NCBI RefSeq assembly: GCF_023516595.1
Contig: NZ_JAMGBG010000019.1
Coordinates: 62,001 to 126,000 of the forward strand
Source of the DNA: Streptomyces neyagawaensis
GTDB lineage: Bacteria; Actinomycetota; Actinomycetes; Streptomycetales; Streptomycetaceae
Direction of reading: 5' to 3'
DNA length: 64,000 nucleotides
Both the position numbers and the translations under genes were made by a program. Under the pieces are notes generated by a model that was given only the letters and a program-made list of their open reading frames with translations, was not told the DNA's origin and made no database searches. Positions within the stretch are counted from its first letter, which is position 1. The number at the start of each line of letters is the position of its first letter. Of this stretch, positions 52,386 through 61,733 are shown one piece after another.

Positions 52386-53174
52386 GTGACATCGGCTGTG
52401 ACCATCACTAGGCACGGGGGTACTGGAGGGCGTACGGCCGTTGCCGCACGGGCGCGGCAGGTCGTGAAGGCGTACGGGTCCGGTGAGACCCGTGTCGTCG
52501 CCCTCGACCATGTGGACGTGGACATCGCGCGGGGTCGGTTCACCGCGATCATGGGGCCCTCGGGGTCCGGCAAGTCCACGCTCATGCACTGCCTCGCCGG
52601 ACTCGACACCGTGACGAGCGGTCAGATCTACCTCGACGAGACCGAGATCACCGGTCTGAAGGACAAGAAGCTCACGCAGCTGCGCCGGGACCGGATCGGG
52701 TTCATCTTCCAGGCGTTCAACCTGCTGCCCACGCTGAACGCCCTCGAGAACATCACGCTCCCCATGGACATCGCCGGGCGCAAGCCCGACAAGGAGTGGC
52801 TCGGCCGGGTCGTGGAGACCGTCGGGCTCGCCCAGCGGCTGAAGCACCGGCCCACCCAGCTCTCCGGCGGCCAGCAGCAGCGCGTCGCCGTGGCCCGGGC
52901 CCTGGCGGCGCGCCCCGAGATCATCTTCGGGGACGAGCCGACCGGCAACCTCGACTCGCGGGCCGGCGCCGAGGTGCTGGGCTTCCTGCGGCGCTCCGTC
53001 GACGAACTGGGCCAGACCATCGTGATGGTCACCCACGACCCGGTGGCCGCCTCCTACGCCGACCGCGTGCTGTACCTGGCGGACGGGCGCATCGTCGACG
53101 AGATGTACCAGCCGACGGCCGACCAGGTCCTGGACCGCATGAAGGACTTCGACGCCCGGGGGCGCACGTCATGA
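52386..53174 (+). CDS. ABC transporter ATP-binding protein (MacB/LolD type)
   Basis: 262 residues, GTG start. Walker A GPSGSGKST (about residue 58-66), Q-loop FQAFNLLPTLNALEN, signature LSGGQQQRVAVARAL, Walker B EIIFGDEPTGNLDS, and H-loop VTHDP. The FQ-x-FNLLP and DEPTGNLD phrases are those of the MacB/LolD/FtsE branch, which powers mechanotransmission rather than bulk import. The gene overlaps the permease by ATGA. Together they form a two-gene exporter or lipoprotein-release-type machine. Confidence 0.94.
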   Translation: MTSAVTITRHGGTGGRTAVAARARQVVKAYGSGETRVVALDHVDVDIARGRFTAIMGPSGSGKSTLMHCLAGLDTVTSGQIYLDETEITGLKDKKLTQLRRDRIGFIFQAFNLLPTLNALENITLPMDIAGRKPDKEWLGRVVETVGLAQRLKHRPTQLSGGQQQRVAVARALAARPEIIFGDEPTGNLDSRAGAEVLGFLRRSVDELGQTIVMVTHDPVAASYADRVLYLADGRIVDEMYQPTADQVLDRMKDFDARGRTS

Positions 53175-55807
53175 GCGTGATGAAGACATCGATGCGCAAC
53201 TTCTTCGCGCACAAGGGACGGATGGCGCTGTCGGCCGTCGCGGTCCTGCTGTCGGTGGCGTTCGTGACGGGCACCCTCGTCTTCACCGACACCATGGGCA
53301 CCACCTTCGACAAGCTGTTCGCGGCCACCTCCTCCGACGTCACGGTCTCCGCGGCCGGCGGTGAGTCCGACGAGGTGTCCCGGACCGGCCGCCCCGACTC
53401 CCTGCCCGCCTCCCTGGTGAAGGAGGTGGCCGCGGTCGAGGGCGCCAAGTCGGCCGAGGGCGCCGTCTCCTCGATGGACGTGACCGTCGTCGACCGCGAC
53501 AACAAGAACATGGGGTCCTCCACCGGCGCCCCCACCATCGCGGGCAACTGGACGAAGAACGACCTCCGTTCCATGGAGATCACCTCCGGGCACGCCCCGC
53601 GCGGCCCGACCCAGGTGATGGTCGACGCCGACACCGCCGACAAGCACGGACTGAAGCTCGGTGACGAGCTGCGCACCATCACCGTCGGCGGGGACATCAC
53701 CGCCCGGATCGTCGGCATCGCCTCGTTCAAGGTGACCAACCCCGGTGCCGCCGTCGTCTTCTTCGACACCGCCACCGCCCAGCGCGGACTCCTCGGCGCC
53801 ACCGGCCGGTTCACCCAGGTCAACGTCACCGCCGAGGCGGGCGTCAGCGACATCCGGCTGAAGCGGAACGTCAGCTCGGCCCTGGCCACGCTCACGGCGG
53901 GGACGGAGCAGGGCGGCAAGGGCGAGCAAGGCGCGAAGGGCGCCCAGGAGACGGCGTACAAGGTCCGTACGCAGCAGGAGACCGCGGACGCCAACCGCAG
54001 CGACGTCGACGAGTTCATGAACGTCATCAAGTACGGGATGCTCGGCTTCGCCGGGATCGCGTTCCTCGTCGGCGTCTTCCTGATCATCAACACGTTCTCG
54101 ATGCTGGTCGCCCAGCGCACCCGCGAGATCGGTCTGATGCGGGCCGTCGGATCCTCCCGCGGACAGGTCAACCGGTCGGTGCTCGTCGAGGCGACGCTCC
54201 TCGGCGTCCTCGGCTCGCTCATCGGTGTCGGCGCGGGCGTCGGCCTCGCGGTCGGGCTGATGAAGCTCATGTCGGCCGTCGGCATGGAACTGTCCACCCG
54301 CGACCTGACGGTGCGGTGGACGACCCCCGCCATCGGCATGCTGCTGGGCATCGTGGTCACCGTCCTCGCGTCCTATCTGCCCGCCCGCCGCGCGGGCAAG
54401 GTCTCCCCGATGGCCGCGCTGCGCGACGCCGGCACCCCGGCGGACGGCAAGGCCGGACTCGTACGGGGCCTGGTCGGCCTGGTGCTCACCGGCGCCGGTG
54501 CCTTCGCGCTCTACCTGGCGGCCACCGCCGACCAGGCGAAGCAGGGCTCGCTGATCCTCGGCGTGGGCATCGTCCTCAGCCTCATCGGCTTCGTCGTGAT
54601 CGGCCCGCTCCTCGCGGGCGGTGTCGTGCGGGTGCTCAGCGCCGTACTGCTGCGGGCCTTCGGACCCGTCGGCCGGATGGCCGAGCGCAACGCGCTGCGC
54701 AACCCCCGCCGCACTGGCGCCACCGGCGCGGCCCTCATGATCGGCCTGGCCCTGGTCGCCTGCCTCTCCGTGGTCGGCTCCTCCATGGTGACCTCCGCCA
54801 CCGCCGAGCTGGACAAATCGGTCGGCGCCGACTTCATCATCACCGCGGGCAACGGCGGCAAGCCCCTCAACCCCGCCACCGTCAAGGCGGTCGAAGGGGT
54901 CGAGGGCCTCGGCCACGTCACCCGGATGAAGGAGACCCCGGCCAAGGTGACCGCGCCCGACGGCACCTCCGAGTCGGGACAGCTGCTCGCCGCCGAGGCC
55001 ACCTACGCCGAGGACCTGCGCCGCGAGACCGTCTCCGGTGACCTCGCGGCCGCGTACGGCGACGACGCGATGTCCGTCGGCTCCGAGTTCGCCGAGAAGG
55101 CGGGCGTGAAGGTCGGCGACACCCTGACCGTGGCCTTCGACGGGGGCCGCACCGCGAAGCTGAAGGTCGCGGCCATCACCTCCGACGACACGGGCCTCGA
55201 CCAGGGCGCGATGTACACCAACCTCACGACCGTCGAACGCTATGTGCCGGCCGAGCGGGTGCCGCTGGACACGGCCCTGCTCGCCAAGGCGGACGAGGGC
55301 AGCAAGGACCAGGCGTACGCCGCGCTCAAGACGGCCGTCGCCAAGGACCCCACGGTCAAGGTCATGGACCAGACCGACTACAAGCAGGCCCTCCAGGACC
55401 AGGTCGGTCAGCTGCTCAACATGGTGTACGGCCTGCTGGCCCTGGCGATCGTCGTCGCGATCCTCGGTGTCGTGAACACCCTCGCCCTGTCGGTGGTCGA
55501 ACGCACCAGGGAGATCGGCCTCATGCGGGCCATCGGCCTCTCCCGCCGCCAGCTGCGCCGCATGATCCGCCTGGAGTCCGTGGTGATCGCCCTGTTCGGC
55601 GCGCTGCTGGGCCTGGGCCTGGGGATGGGCTGGGGCGCCACCGCTCAGCGGCTCCTCGCCCTGGAGGGCCTGGAGGTCCTGGACATCCCGTGGCCGACCA
55701 TCATCGGTGTCTTCATCGGCTCGGCGTTCGTGGGCCTGTTCGCCGCCCTCGTCCCGGCGTTCAGGGCGGGCCGGATGAACGTCCTCAACGCGATCGCGAC
55801 GGACTGA
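53171..55807 (+). CDS. ABC transporter permease with two FtsX domains
   Basis: 878 residues, starting at an ATG overlapping the ATPase stop. First helix about 18-40 (GRMALSAVAVLLSVAFVTGTLVF), then an extracytoplasmic MacB-periplasmic-core-like domain (about 42-275). An FtsX unit of three helices (about 290-410) follows, with the RTREIGLMRAVGSSRGQV coupling motif. Two middle helices come next, then a second extracytoplasmic domain (about 545-745) and a second FtsX unit (about 755-875) with RTREIGLMRAIGLSRRQL. The internal duplication is the usual actinobacterial form. It works with the upstream ATPase. Likely roles are export of a peptide, lipid or drug, or signalling to cell-wall stress. Substrate unknown. 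Confidence 0.92.
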   Translation: MSVMKTSMRNFFAHKGRMALSAVAVLLSVAFVTGTLVFTDTMGTTFDKLFAATSSDVTVSAAGGESDEVSRTGRPDSLPASLVKEVAAVEGAKSAEGAVSSMDVTVVDRDNKNMGSSTGAPTIAGNWTKNDLRSMEITSGHAPRGPTQVMVDADTADKHGLKLGDELRTITVGGDITARIVGIASFKVTNPGAAVVFFDTATAQRGLLGATGRFTQVNVTAEAGVSDIRLKRNVSSALATLTAGTEQGGKGEQGAKGAQETAYKVRTQQETADANRSDVDEFMNVIKYGMLGFAGIAFLVGVFLIINTFSMLVAQRTREIGLMRAVGSSRGQVNRSVLVEATLLGVLGSLIGVGAGVGLAVGLMKLMSAVGMELSTRDLTVRWTTPAIGMLLGIVVTVLASYLPARRAGKVSPMAALRDAGTPADGKAGLVRGLVGLVLTGAGAFALYLAATADQAKQGSLILGVGIVLSLIGFVVIGPLLAGGVVRVLSAVLLRAFGPVGRMAERNALRNPRRTGATGAALMIGLALVACLSVVGSSMVTSATAELDKSVGADFIITAGNGGKPLNPATVKAVEGVEGLGHVTRMKETPAKVTAPDGTSESGQLLAAEATYAEDLRRETVSGDLAAAYGDDAMSVGSEFAEKAGVKVGDTLTVAFDGGRTAKLKVAAITSDDTGLDQGAMYTNLTTVERYVPAERVPLDTALLAKADEGSKDQAYAALKTAVAKDPTVKVMDQTDYKQALQDQVGQLLNMVYGLLALAIVVAILGVVNTLALSVVERTREIGLMRAIGLSRRQLRRMIRLESVVIALFGALLGLGLGMGWGATAQRLLALEGLEVLDIPWPTIIGVFIGSAFVGLFAALVPAFRAGRMNVLNAIATD

Positions 55808-55899
55808 TGGCGGCGGGGAAAGTGCCGGGGACGCCCTAGGCGGACCGGCTCCTCGGACCGGTACGGGGGTCCCGCCCGAGGGGCTGTGAAGGGCGGGGG

Positions 55900-55936
55900 A
55901 CGGCGGGGCGTGGGAGTGATCCCCACGCCCCGCCGT
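55900..55936. terminator. Bidirectional terminator between the ABC permease and phospholipase genes
   Basis: Perfect 15-bp stem (55900-55914, ACGGCGGGGCGTGGG, with 55922-55936) and a 7-base loop. It lies between two convergent genes. Confidence 0.85.
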
Positions 55937-56046
55937 TCTCGTGCCCGCCTGCTCCTGCGGCTGCTCGCCGTCTGCTCCTGCGGCGGCGGTGTCGCCTGGT
56001 CCCGCGCGGTCGGGCGGGGACGTGCGGGGGGCGGGCGAGGGCGGCG

Positions 56047-56601
56047 TCAGCCGGCGGCGCGGACGGCCTGGTAGTACTTCTTCGCCGTCTTCAGGCACGC
56101 GGCCTTGGCCTGCTTGCGGATGGGCGGGGTCAGCGGGTCGGCCCAGAACTTCTGTCCGCAGGCACGGTTCATGTCGCCCAGGAATGCCTTGTCGATCCGG
56201 AGTTTGTGGGACCGCTTGAATGTGGCCTTGCCCGCGATCGTCTTGTAGTTGCGGTATCCGAAGTCGTGCCGGTAGCAGGCGAACGAGAAGTCGTACCCGC
56301 CCCAGATCTTCTCCGGAGACGAATTGCAGTAGTTGGTGCTCCAGTTGAACTTGTACTTCGTGATCGCCGGCTTGTGCTGCCGGTACTGCCCGAGCGCCGT
56401 GTACCACTTGGTCTGCGAGCCGGACGAGTTCCCCGTCAGGGTGCTCAGCTTCGACAGCTTCTGCGCCTTGGTGACGCCGGCGACCGCCTGTGTGGACGCC
56501 CCACCGTCCGCCCCGGGACCGGCGAGGGCGGGTGCGGCGCCGGTCAGTAGAAGAACCGCCGAAAGGGTCGCGCCGGGAATTACTCTGCGTAACGTGGTCA
56601 T
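56047..56601 (-). CDS. Secreted prokaryotic phospholipase A2
   Basis: 184 residues from the ATG at 56601, with GGAG 6 bases before. Signal peptide about 1-28 (ATLSAVLLLTGAAPALA). The mature enzyme has the PLA2 active site CYRHDFGYRNY with catalytic His112-Asp113, the Ca-binding region around WGGYDFSFAC, and four Cys (C92, C109 and two near residues 148 and 169) for two disulfides, as in the S. violaceoruber enzyme. It releases fatty acids from the sn-2 position of phospholipids outside the cell. Appears monocistronic. Confidence 0.93.
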   Translation of the reverse strand: MTTLRRVIPGATLSAVLLLTGAAPALAGPGADGGASTQAVAGVTKAQKLSKLSTLTGNSSGSQTKWYTALGQYRQHKPAITKYKFNWSTNYCNSSPEKIWGGYDFSFACYRHDFGYRNYKTIAGKATFKRSHKLRIDKAFLGDMNRACGQKFWADPLTPPIRKQAKAACLKTAKKYYQAVRAAG

Positions 56602-57307
56602 GGTTTTCTCCGTTTCTGGTTGGCTGCTGCTCGGGAAGCGATCGCCACGGTGCCATGTCCACGGAGGGGCGCCAATTGTCCCTTGGTGCAGTGCGCGGAA
56701 TTGAAGAAGGTGTTCCGTATTCCCGTGGAATGGGATAGGGAGTCGGGGGCGGGGCCACCCGGGCGAGGCCGACAGCAGCATCGAAAGCAGCGCGGCGCCT
56801 TGAGGAGCGCGGTGCCCTGAGGCGGGCGGTGCCCTGAGGGGCGCGGGGAACTGCGCGAGGAACCACGACGAGGCGGTCAGCCGAAAGTGGACCGCAGCCA
56901 CCGAAAGGGGCGCGGGGAACTGCGCGAGCGACCACGACGAAGCGGTGAGTCAAGAGCCGACCGCAGGCACCCCCGAGGGGCGCGGGGAACTGCGCGAGCG
57001 ACCACGACGGTCCGCAGCCGAGCGAGCACCGCAGGCCCCTCTCCTTCCTCCGCGGGGCCCGGGGACGCAGCCCCCGCGGGGTCGAAGGGACCGAGCCCTT
57101 GGGGACGGGACGGGTGAGGGCGGCGGGGGCGAACCCGGCGGGCCGACCCCCCTGACAAGGCCCACCACGGTTGTCCACAGGCTCCGCACCACCCCCACCA
57201 CCCGTCGTACCCTGGACACCCCCGGCCCCTCCCATGAGGTCGGGCGCTCGTGTTGCCCCCGCTGTACCCCAGCCGCAGCCTGACCCCCCGGACGGGAAAC
57301 GCCCTTC
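56602..57307. other. Long intergenic region between phospholipase A2 and mfd
   Basis: 706 bases with no gene I can support. The left part is the leader of the phospholipase gene. The centre carries three tandem dispersed repeats (56836-57010). The right part (about 57120-57307) should hold the mfd promoter; TTGTCCACAGGCTCCGCACC near 57171 resembles a -35 region but I cannot fix a -10. GGGAAA before the mfd ATG is the ribosome site. Confidence 0.55.
56836..57010. repeat. Three tandem copies of the dispersed repeat (69-70 bp period)
   Basis: GGGGCGCGGGGAACTGCGCG begins near 56838, 56907 and 56977, each time followed by AG(C/G)(G/A)ACCACGACG. The intervening bases (GCGGT...ACCGCAGCCACC) are also similar, so the repeated unit is 69-70 bp. 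Related single copies lie at 991-1027 and 28744-28780. Confidence 0.85.
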
Positions 57308-60300
57308 ATGAGCCTCCACGGTCTGCTCGACGCCGTAGTCAAGGACGCCCCCCTCGCGGAAGCGATCAGGGCGGCGGCCGACGGCCACCGCACCCACGTC
57401 GACCTGGTCGGCCCCCCGGCGGCCCGGCCCTTCGCCGTCGCGGCCCTCGCGAGGGACGCCGGCCGGCCCGTGCTCGCCGTCACGGCCACCGGCCGCGAGG
57501 CCGAGGACCTCGCGGCCGCCCTGCGCTCCCTCCTCCCCCCGGAGGGCGTCGTCGAGTACCCGGCCTGGGAGACCCTCCCCCACGAGCGCCTCAGCCCCCG
57601 CAGCGACACCGTCGGCCGCCGCCTCGCCGTCCTGCGCCGGCTGGCCCACCCGCGCCCCGACGACCCGGAGACCGGCCCGGTCCAGGTCGTCGTCGCCCCC
57701 GTGCGTTCCGTCCTCCAGCCCCAGGTCAAGGGCCTCGGCGACCTGGAGCCCGTCTCCCTGCGCAGCGGCGAGAGCGCCGACCTGAACCGCACGGTCGAGG
57801 CGCTCGCGGCGGCCGCGTACTCCCGCGTGGAGCTGGTCGAGAAGCGCGGCGAGTTCGCCGTACGCGGCGGCATCCTCGACGTCTTCCCGCCCACCGAGGA
57901 ACACCCCCTCCGGGTGGAGTTCTGGGGCGACGACATCGAGGAGATCCGGTACTTCAAGGTCGCCGACCAGCGCTCCCTGGAAGTCGCCGAGCACGGCCTG
58001 TGGGCACCGCCCTGCCGTGAGCTCCTCCTCACGGACGACGTGCGCGAGCGCGCCCGCGCCCTCGCCGAACGCCACCCCGAGCTGGGTGAACTCCTGGGCA
58101 AGATCGCCGAGGGCATCGCCGTCGAAGGCATGGAATCCCTCGCCCCGGTCCTCGTCGACGACATGGAGCTGCTGATCGACGTCCTGCCGAAGGGCGCGAT
58201 GGCGGTCGTCTGCGACCCGGAGCGGGTGCGCACGCGCGCCGCGGACCTGGTGGCCACCTCGCAGGAGTTCCTCCAGGCGTCGTGGGCGGCCACGGCGGGC
58301 GGCGGCGAGGCGCCGATCGATGTCGACGCGGCCTCCCTGTGGTCCATCGCGGACGTCCGCGACCGCGCCCGTGAGCTGGACATGATGTGGTGGTCGGTGT
58401 CGCCGTTCGCCGCCGACGAGGAGCTGGACGGGGACACCCTCAAGCTCGGCATGCAGGCCCCCGAGACCTACCGCGGCGACACCGCGAAGGCGCTCGCGGA
58501 CACCAAGGGCTGGCTCGCCGACGGCTGGCGCACGGTCTTCGTGACCGAGGGCCACGGCCCCGCCGCCCGCACGGTCGAGGTCCTCGGCGGCGAGGGCATC
58601 GCGGCCCGTCTGGAGGCCGACCTCGGGAAGATCGCCCCCTCCGTGGTGCACGTGGCGTGCGGCTCCATCGACTACGGCTTCATCGCCCCGTCCCTGAAGC
58701 TCGCGGTCCTCACCGAGACCGACCTGTCCGGGCAGAAGGCGGCCGGCAAGGACGGCGCCCGCATGCCCGCCCGCCGCCGCAAGACCATCGACCCGCTCAC
58801 CCTCGAATCGGGCGACTACATCGTCCACGAGCAGCACGGCGTCGGCCGCTACATCGAGATGGTCCAGCGGACCGTGCAGGGCGCGACCCGCGAGTACCTC
58901 GTCGTCGAGTACGCCCCCGCGAAGCGCGGCCAGCCCGGCGACCGCCTCTACATCCCCACCGACCAGCTGGAACAGATCACCAAGTACGTCGGCGGCGAGG
59001 CACCCACGCTGCACCGCCTCGGCGGCGCCGACTGGACGAAGACCAAGGCGCGCGCGAAGAAGGCGGTCAAGGAGATCGCCGCCGACCTGATCAAGCTCTA
59101 CAGCGCCCGCATGGCCGCCCCCGGCCACTCCTTCGGCCCGGACACCCCCTGGCAGCGGGAGCTGGAGGACGCCTTCCCGTACGCGGAGACACCCGACCAG
59201 CTGACCACGATCGCCGAGGTCAAGGAGGACATGGAGAAGACGGTCCCGATGGACCGCCTGATCTGCGGCGACGTGGGCTACGGCAAGACGGAGATCGCGG
59301 TCCGCGCCGCGTTCAAGGCCGTCCAGGACGGCAAGCAGGTGGCGGTGCTCGTCCCCACGACACTGCTGGTGCAGCAGCACTTCGGCACGTTCAGCGAGCG
59401 GTACTCGCAGTTCCCGGTCAGCGTCCGGGCCCTGTCCCGCTTCCAGACGGACACCGAGGCCAAGGCCACCCTGGAGGGGCTGCGCGAGGGCTCGGTCGAC
59501 ATCGTCATCGGCACCCACCGCCTGTTCTCCTCCGAGACCAAGTTCAAGGACCTCGGCCTCGTCATCGTCGACGAGGAGCAGCGCTTCGGCGTCGAGCACA
59601 AGGAGCAGCTGAAGAAGCTCCGCGCCAACGTCGACGTCCTGACGATGTCCGCGACTCCGATCCCGAGAACCCTGGAGATGGCGGTCACCGGCATCCGGGA
59701 GATGTCGACGATCACGACACCCCCGGAGGAACGCCACCCGGTCCTGACCTTCGTCGGCCCGTACGAGGAGAAGCAGATCGGCGCGGCCATCCGCCGTGAA
59801 CTCCTGCGCGAGGGCCAGGTCTTCTACATCCACAACCGGGTCGAGTCGATCGACCGCGCGGCCGCCCGGCTGCGTGACATCGTCCCCGAGGCACGCATCG
59901 CGACCGCCCACGGCCAGATGTCGGAACAGGCACTGGAGCAGGTCGTCGTCGACTTCTGGGAGAAGAAGTTCGACGTGCTCGTCTCCACGACGATCGTGGA
60001 GTCCGGCATCGACATCTCCAACGCGAACACCCTGATCGTGGAGCGCGGCGACACCTTCGGCCTGTCCCAGCTCCACCAGCTGCGCGGCCGCGTCGGCCGA
60101 GGTCGCGAGCGGGGCTACGCGTACTTCCTCTACCCGCCGGAGAAGCCGCTGACGGAGACGGCGCACGAACGCCTCGCCACGATCGCCCAGCACACCGAGA
60201 TGGGCGCGGGCATGTACGTGGCGATGAAGGACCTGGAGATCCGCGGCGCGGGCAACCTGCTCGGCGGCGAGCAGTCCGGCCACATCGCGGGCGTCGGCTT

Positions 60301-60841
60301 CGACCTGTACGTCCGCATGGTCGGCGAGGCGGTCGCGGACTACCGGCGCCAGCTGGAGACCGGGGAGATCGAGGAGGAGCCGCCGCTCGAGGTCAAGATC
60401 GAGCTGCCGGTCGACGCGCACGTCCCGCACGACTACGCGCCCGGCGAGCGGCTCCGTCTCCAGGCGTACCGGGCCATCGCCTCCGTCAACACCGAGGCCG
60501 ACATCACCGCGGTGCGCGAGGAACTCGTCGACCGCTACGGCAAGCTGCCCGAGCCGGTGGAGAACCTGCTGCTGGTGGCCGGGCTGCGGATGCTCGCGCG
60601 GGCCTGCGGCGTCGGCGAGATCGTGCTCCAGGGCAACAACATCCGCTTCGCGCCGGTGGAGTTGCGGGAGTCGCAGGAGCTGCGCCTGAAGCGGCTCTAC
60701 CCCGGCACGGTCATCAAGCCGGCCGTCCACCAGGTGCTGGTCCCCCGCCCGAAGACGGCGAAGGTCGGCGGCAAGCCGCTGCTCGGGCGGGAGTTGCTGG
60801 GGTGGACGGGGGAGTTCCTGGCTTCGATTCTGGGGTCGTAG
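57308..60841 (+). CDS. mfd: Transcription-repair coupling factor Mfd
   Basis: 1177 residues. It removes RNA polymerase stalled at DNA damage and recruits UvrA. Domains in order: UvrB-like N-terminal region (about 20-350); CarD-like RNA-polymerase-interaction domain (about 495-570; SGDYIVHEQHGVGRYIEM); RecG-like helicase with Walker A GDVGYGKTE (about 653-661), DEEQ box (VIVDEEQRFGVEHKEQLK, about 753), TMSATPIPRTLEM and the GRVGRGRERGYAYF motif; and the TRCF C-terminal domain ending at about residue 1130. Length is normal. The ATG at 57308 follows GGGAAA. Confidence 0.97.
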   Translation: MSLHGLLDAVVKDAPLAEAIRAAADGHRTHVDLVGPPAARPFAVAALARDAGRPVLAVTATGREAEDLAAALRSLLPPEGVVEYPAWETLPHERLSPRSDTVGRRLAVLRRLAHPRPDDPETGPVQVVVAPVRSVLQPQVKGLGDLEPVSLRSGESADLNRTVEALAAAAYSRVELVEKRGEFAVRGGILDVFPPTEEHPLRVEFWGDDIEEIRYFKVADQRSLEVAEHGLWAPPCRELLLTDDVRERARALAERHPELGELLGKIAEGIAVEGMESLAPVLVDDMELLIDVLPKGAMAVVCDPERVRTRAADLVATSQEFLQASWAATAGGGEAPIDVDAASLWSIADVRDRARELDMMWWSVSPFAADEELDGDTLKLGMQAPETYRGDTAKALADTKGWLADGWRTVFVTEGHGPAARTVEVLGGEGIAARLEADLGKIAPSVVHVACGSIDYGFIAPSLKLAVLTETDLSGQKAAGKDGARMPARRRKTIDPLTLESGDYIVHEQHGVGRYIEMVQRTVQGATREYLVVEYAPAKRGQPGDRLYIPTDQLEQITKYVGGEAPTLHRLGGADWTKTKARAKKAVKEIAADLIKLYSARMAAPGHSFGPDTPWQRELEDAFPYAETPDQLTTIAEVKEDMEKTVPMDRLICGDVGYGKTEIAVRAAFKAVQDGKQVAVLVPTTLLVQQHFGTFSERYSQFPVSVRALSRFQTDTEAKATLEGLREGSVDIVIGTHRLFSSETKFKDLGLVIVDEEQRFGVEHKEQLKKLRANVDVLTMSATPIPRTLEMAVTGIREMSTITTPPEERHPVLTFVGPYEEKQIGAAIRRELLREGQVFYIHNRVESIDRAAARLRDIVPEARIATAHGQMSEQALEQVVVDFWEKKFDVLVSTTIVESGIDISNANTLIVERGDTFGLSQLHQLRGRVGRGRERGYAYFLYPPEKPLTETAHERLATIAQHTEMGAGMYVAMKDLEIRGAGNLLGGEQSGHIAGVGFDLYVRMVGEAVADYRRQLETGEIEEEPPLEVKIELPVDAHVPHDYAPGERLRLQAYRAIASVNTEADITAVREELVDRYGKLPEPVENLLLVAGLRMLARACGVGEIVLQGNNIRFAPVELRESQELRLKRLYPGTVIKPAVHQVLVPRPKTAKVGGKPLLGRELLGWTGEFLASILGS

Positions 60842-60893
60842 GTGCAGGTGCCGTAGGTGTAGGTGTAGGTGTGAGGGGGGCGGGGGGCGGGGT

Positions 60894-60910
60894 GCGCCGG
60901 GGCCCGGCGC
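60894..60910 (+). terminator. Small hairpin after mfd
   Basis: GCGCCGG-GGC-CCGGCGC (60894-60910) lies 53 bases after the mfd stop and before the convergent TetR stop. It is short but GC-only. Confidence 0.5.
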
Positions 60911-60962
60911 CGCGTTCCGTCCCGCTGGTCCCCGCTGTTTCTGTTTTCGATGACGGCGGTGG

Positions 60963-61616
60963 TCACCGTCCTGTGGACGGGAACAGCAGCTCCGTCGCCG
61001 TGCGGAAGACGTCCTCCGGGTCCCGGTCGCCGACCACCGCGTCGAGGTTGTGGCTGAGGAGCAGCGTCGCAAAGCCGTGGGAGAGGGACCAGGCGGCGAT
61101 GCCGGCCAGCCGGGGGTCCGCCCCGCCGAAGTCGGGGCGGGCCGTGCTGACCGCGTCGCGCAGCCGCTCGCCCGACAGGGCGCGGGCGGTGGTCAGTTCG
61201 AGGTCGCCCTCGCGGAGCAGCTCCGGGCGGAACATCACCTGGAAATGGGCCGGGTGCTCACGGGCGAAGCGGACGTAGCGGACGCCCGCGTCCCGCAGGT
61301 CGGCGGCCTCGGTGAGCGTGCTGGCCAGGAGCGCGTGGCCCTCCGCCGCGATCGCCGTGAGCAGCCCCGTGCGGTCCTTGAAGTGGTGCGCCGGCGCCGC
61401 GTGCGAGACGCCCGCGCGGCGGGCCAGGTCCCGCAGGCTGAGCGCGGAAGGCCCGTCGGCGGCGATGACATCGAGCGCGGCGCGGAGGATCGCGCGCCGT
61501 AGATCGCCGTGGTGGTAGGGGCGGTCGGGACGGCCTGGGGTGTCGGGACGGTCTGGGGTGTCAGGACGGTCTGGACTGTCAGGACGGTCGTCGTCCGGGG
61601 AGTTGGTGCGCGGCAT
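60963..61616 (-). CDS. TetR-family regulator, divergent from the SCO6745-type gene
   Basis: 217 residues from the ATG at 61616. The first about 33 residues are a low-complexity Asp/Pro/Arg repeat (RPDTPDRPDTPGRPD) that may not be needed; translation could begin later. Helix-turn-helix: LRRAILRAALDVIAADGPSA, LRDLARRAGVSHAAPAHHFK, typical TetR. The C-terminal domain (about 90-215) resembles TetR_C-type domains (AREHPAHFQVMFRPELL). Two CTTGTC-N3-GACAAG sites lie in the divergent intergenic region, so it probably represses itself and the neighbouring gene. Confidence 0.88.
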   Translation of the reverse strand: MPRTNSPDDDRPDSPDRPDTPDRPDTPGRPDRPYHHGDLRRAILRAALDVIAADGPSALSLRDLARRAGVSHAAPAHHFKDRTGLLTAIAAEGHALLASTLTEAADLRDAGVRYVRFAREHPAHFQVMFRPELLREGDLELTTARALSGERLRDAVSTARPDFGGADPRLAGIAAWSLSHGFATLLLSHNLDAVVGDRDPEDVFRTATELLFPSTGR

Positions 61617-61636
61617 GGGGTCAGCGTACGCCCAAT

Positions 61637-61686
61637 CTTGTCGTTGACAAGTTTGCGGCCGGTCGGGCAATCTTGTCAGTGACAAG
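61637..61686. promoter_or_regulatory. Paired TetR operators
   Basis: Two perfect dyads with the same arms, CTTGTC-GTT-GACAAG (61637-61651) and CTTGTC-AGT-GACAAG (61672-61686), have centres 35 bp apart. They lie between the divergent TetR and SCO6745-type genes. A TTGACA at 61644-61649 overlaps the first site, so binding there would cover a -35 box. Confidence 0.8.
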
Positions 61687-61733
61687 TTCTGACTCGGTCG
61701 TAGGGGCCGGGGGAGCGGCGAGGGGGATGTGCC

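Noticed and set aside
53054..61072. A minus-strand open frame of about 2670 codons running across the ABC permease, phospholipase and mfd regions
   Set aside because: It lies antisense to clearly conserved genes, has low-complexity Arg/Ala/Gly/Leu/Asp composition, and arises because the opposite strand of a GC3-biased frame rarely contains stops.
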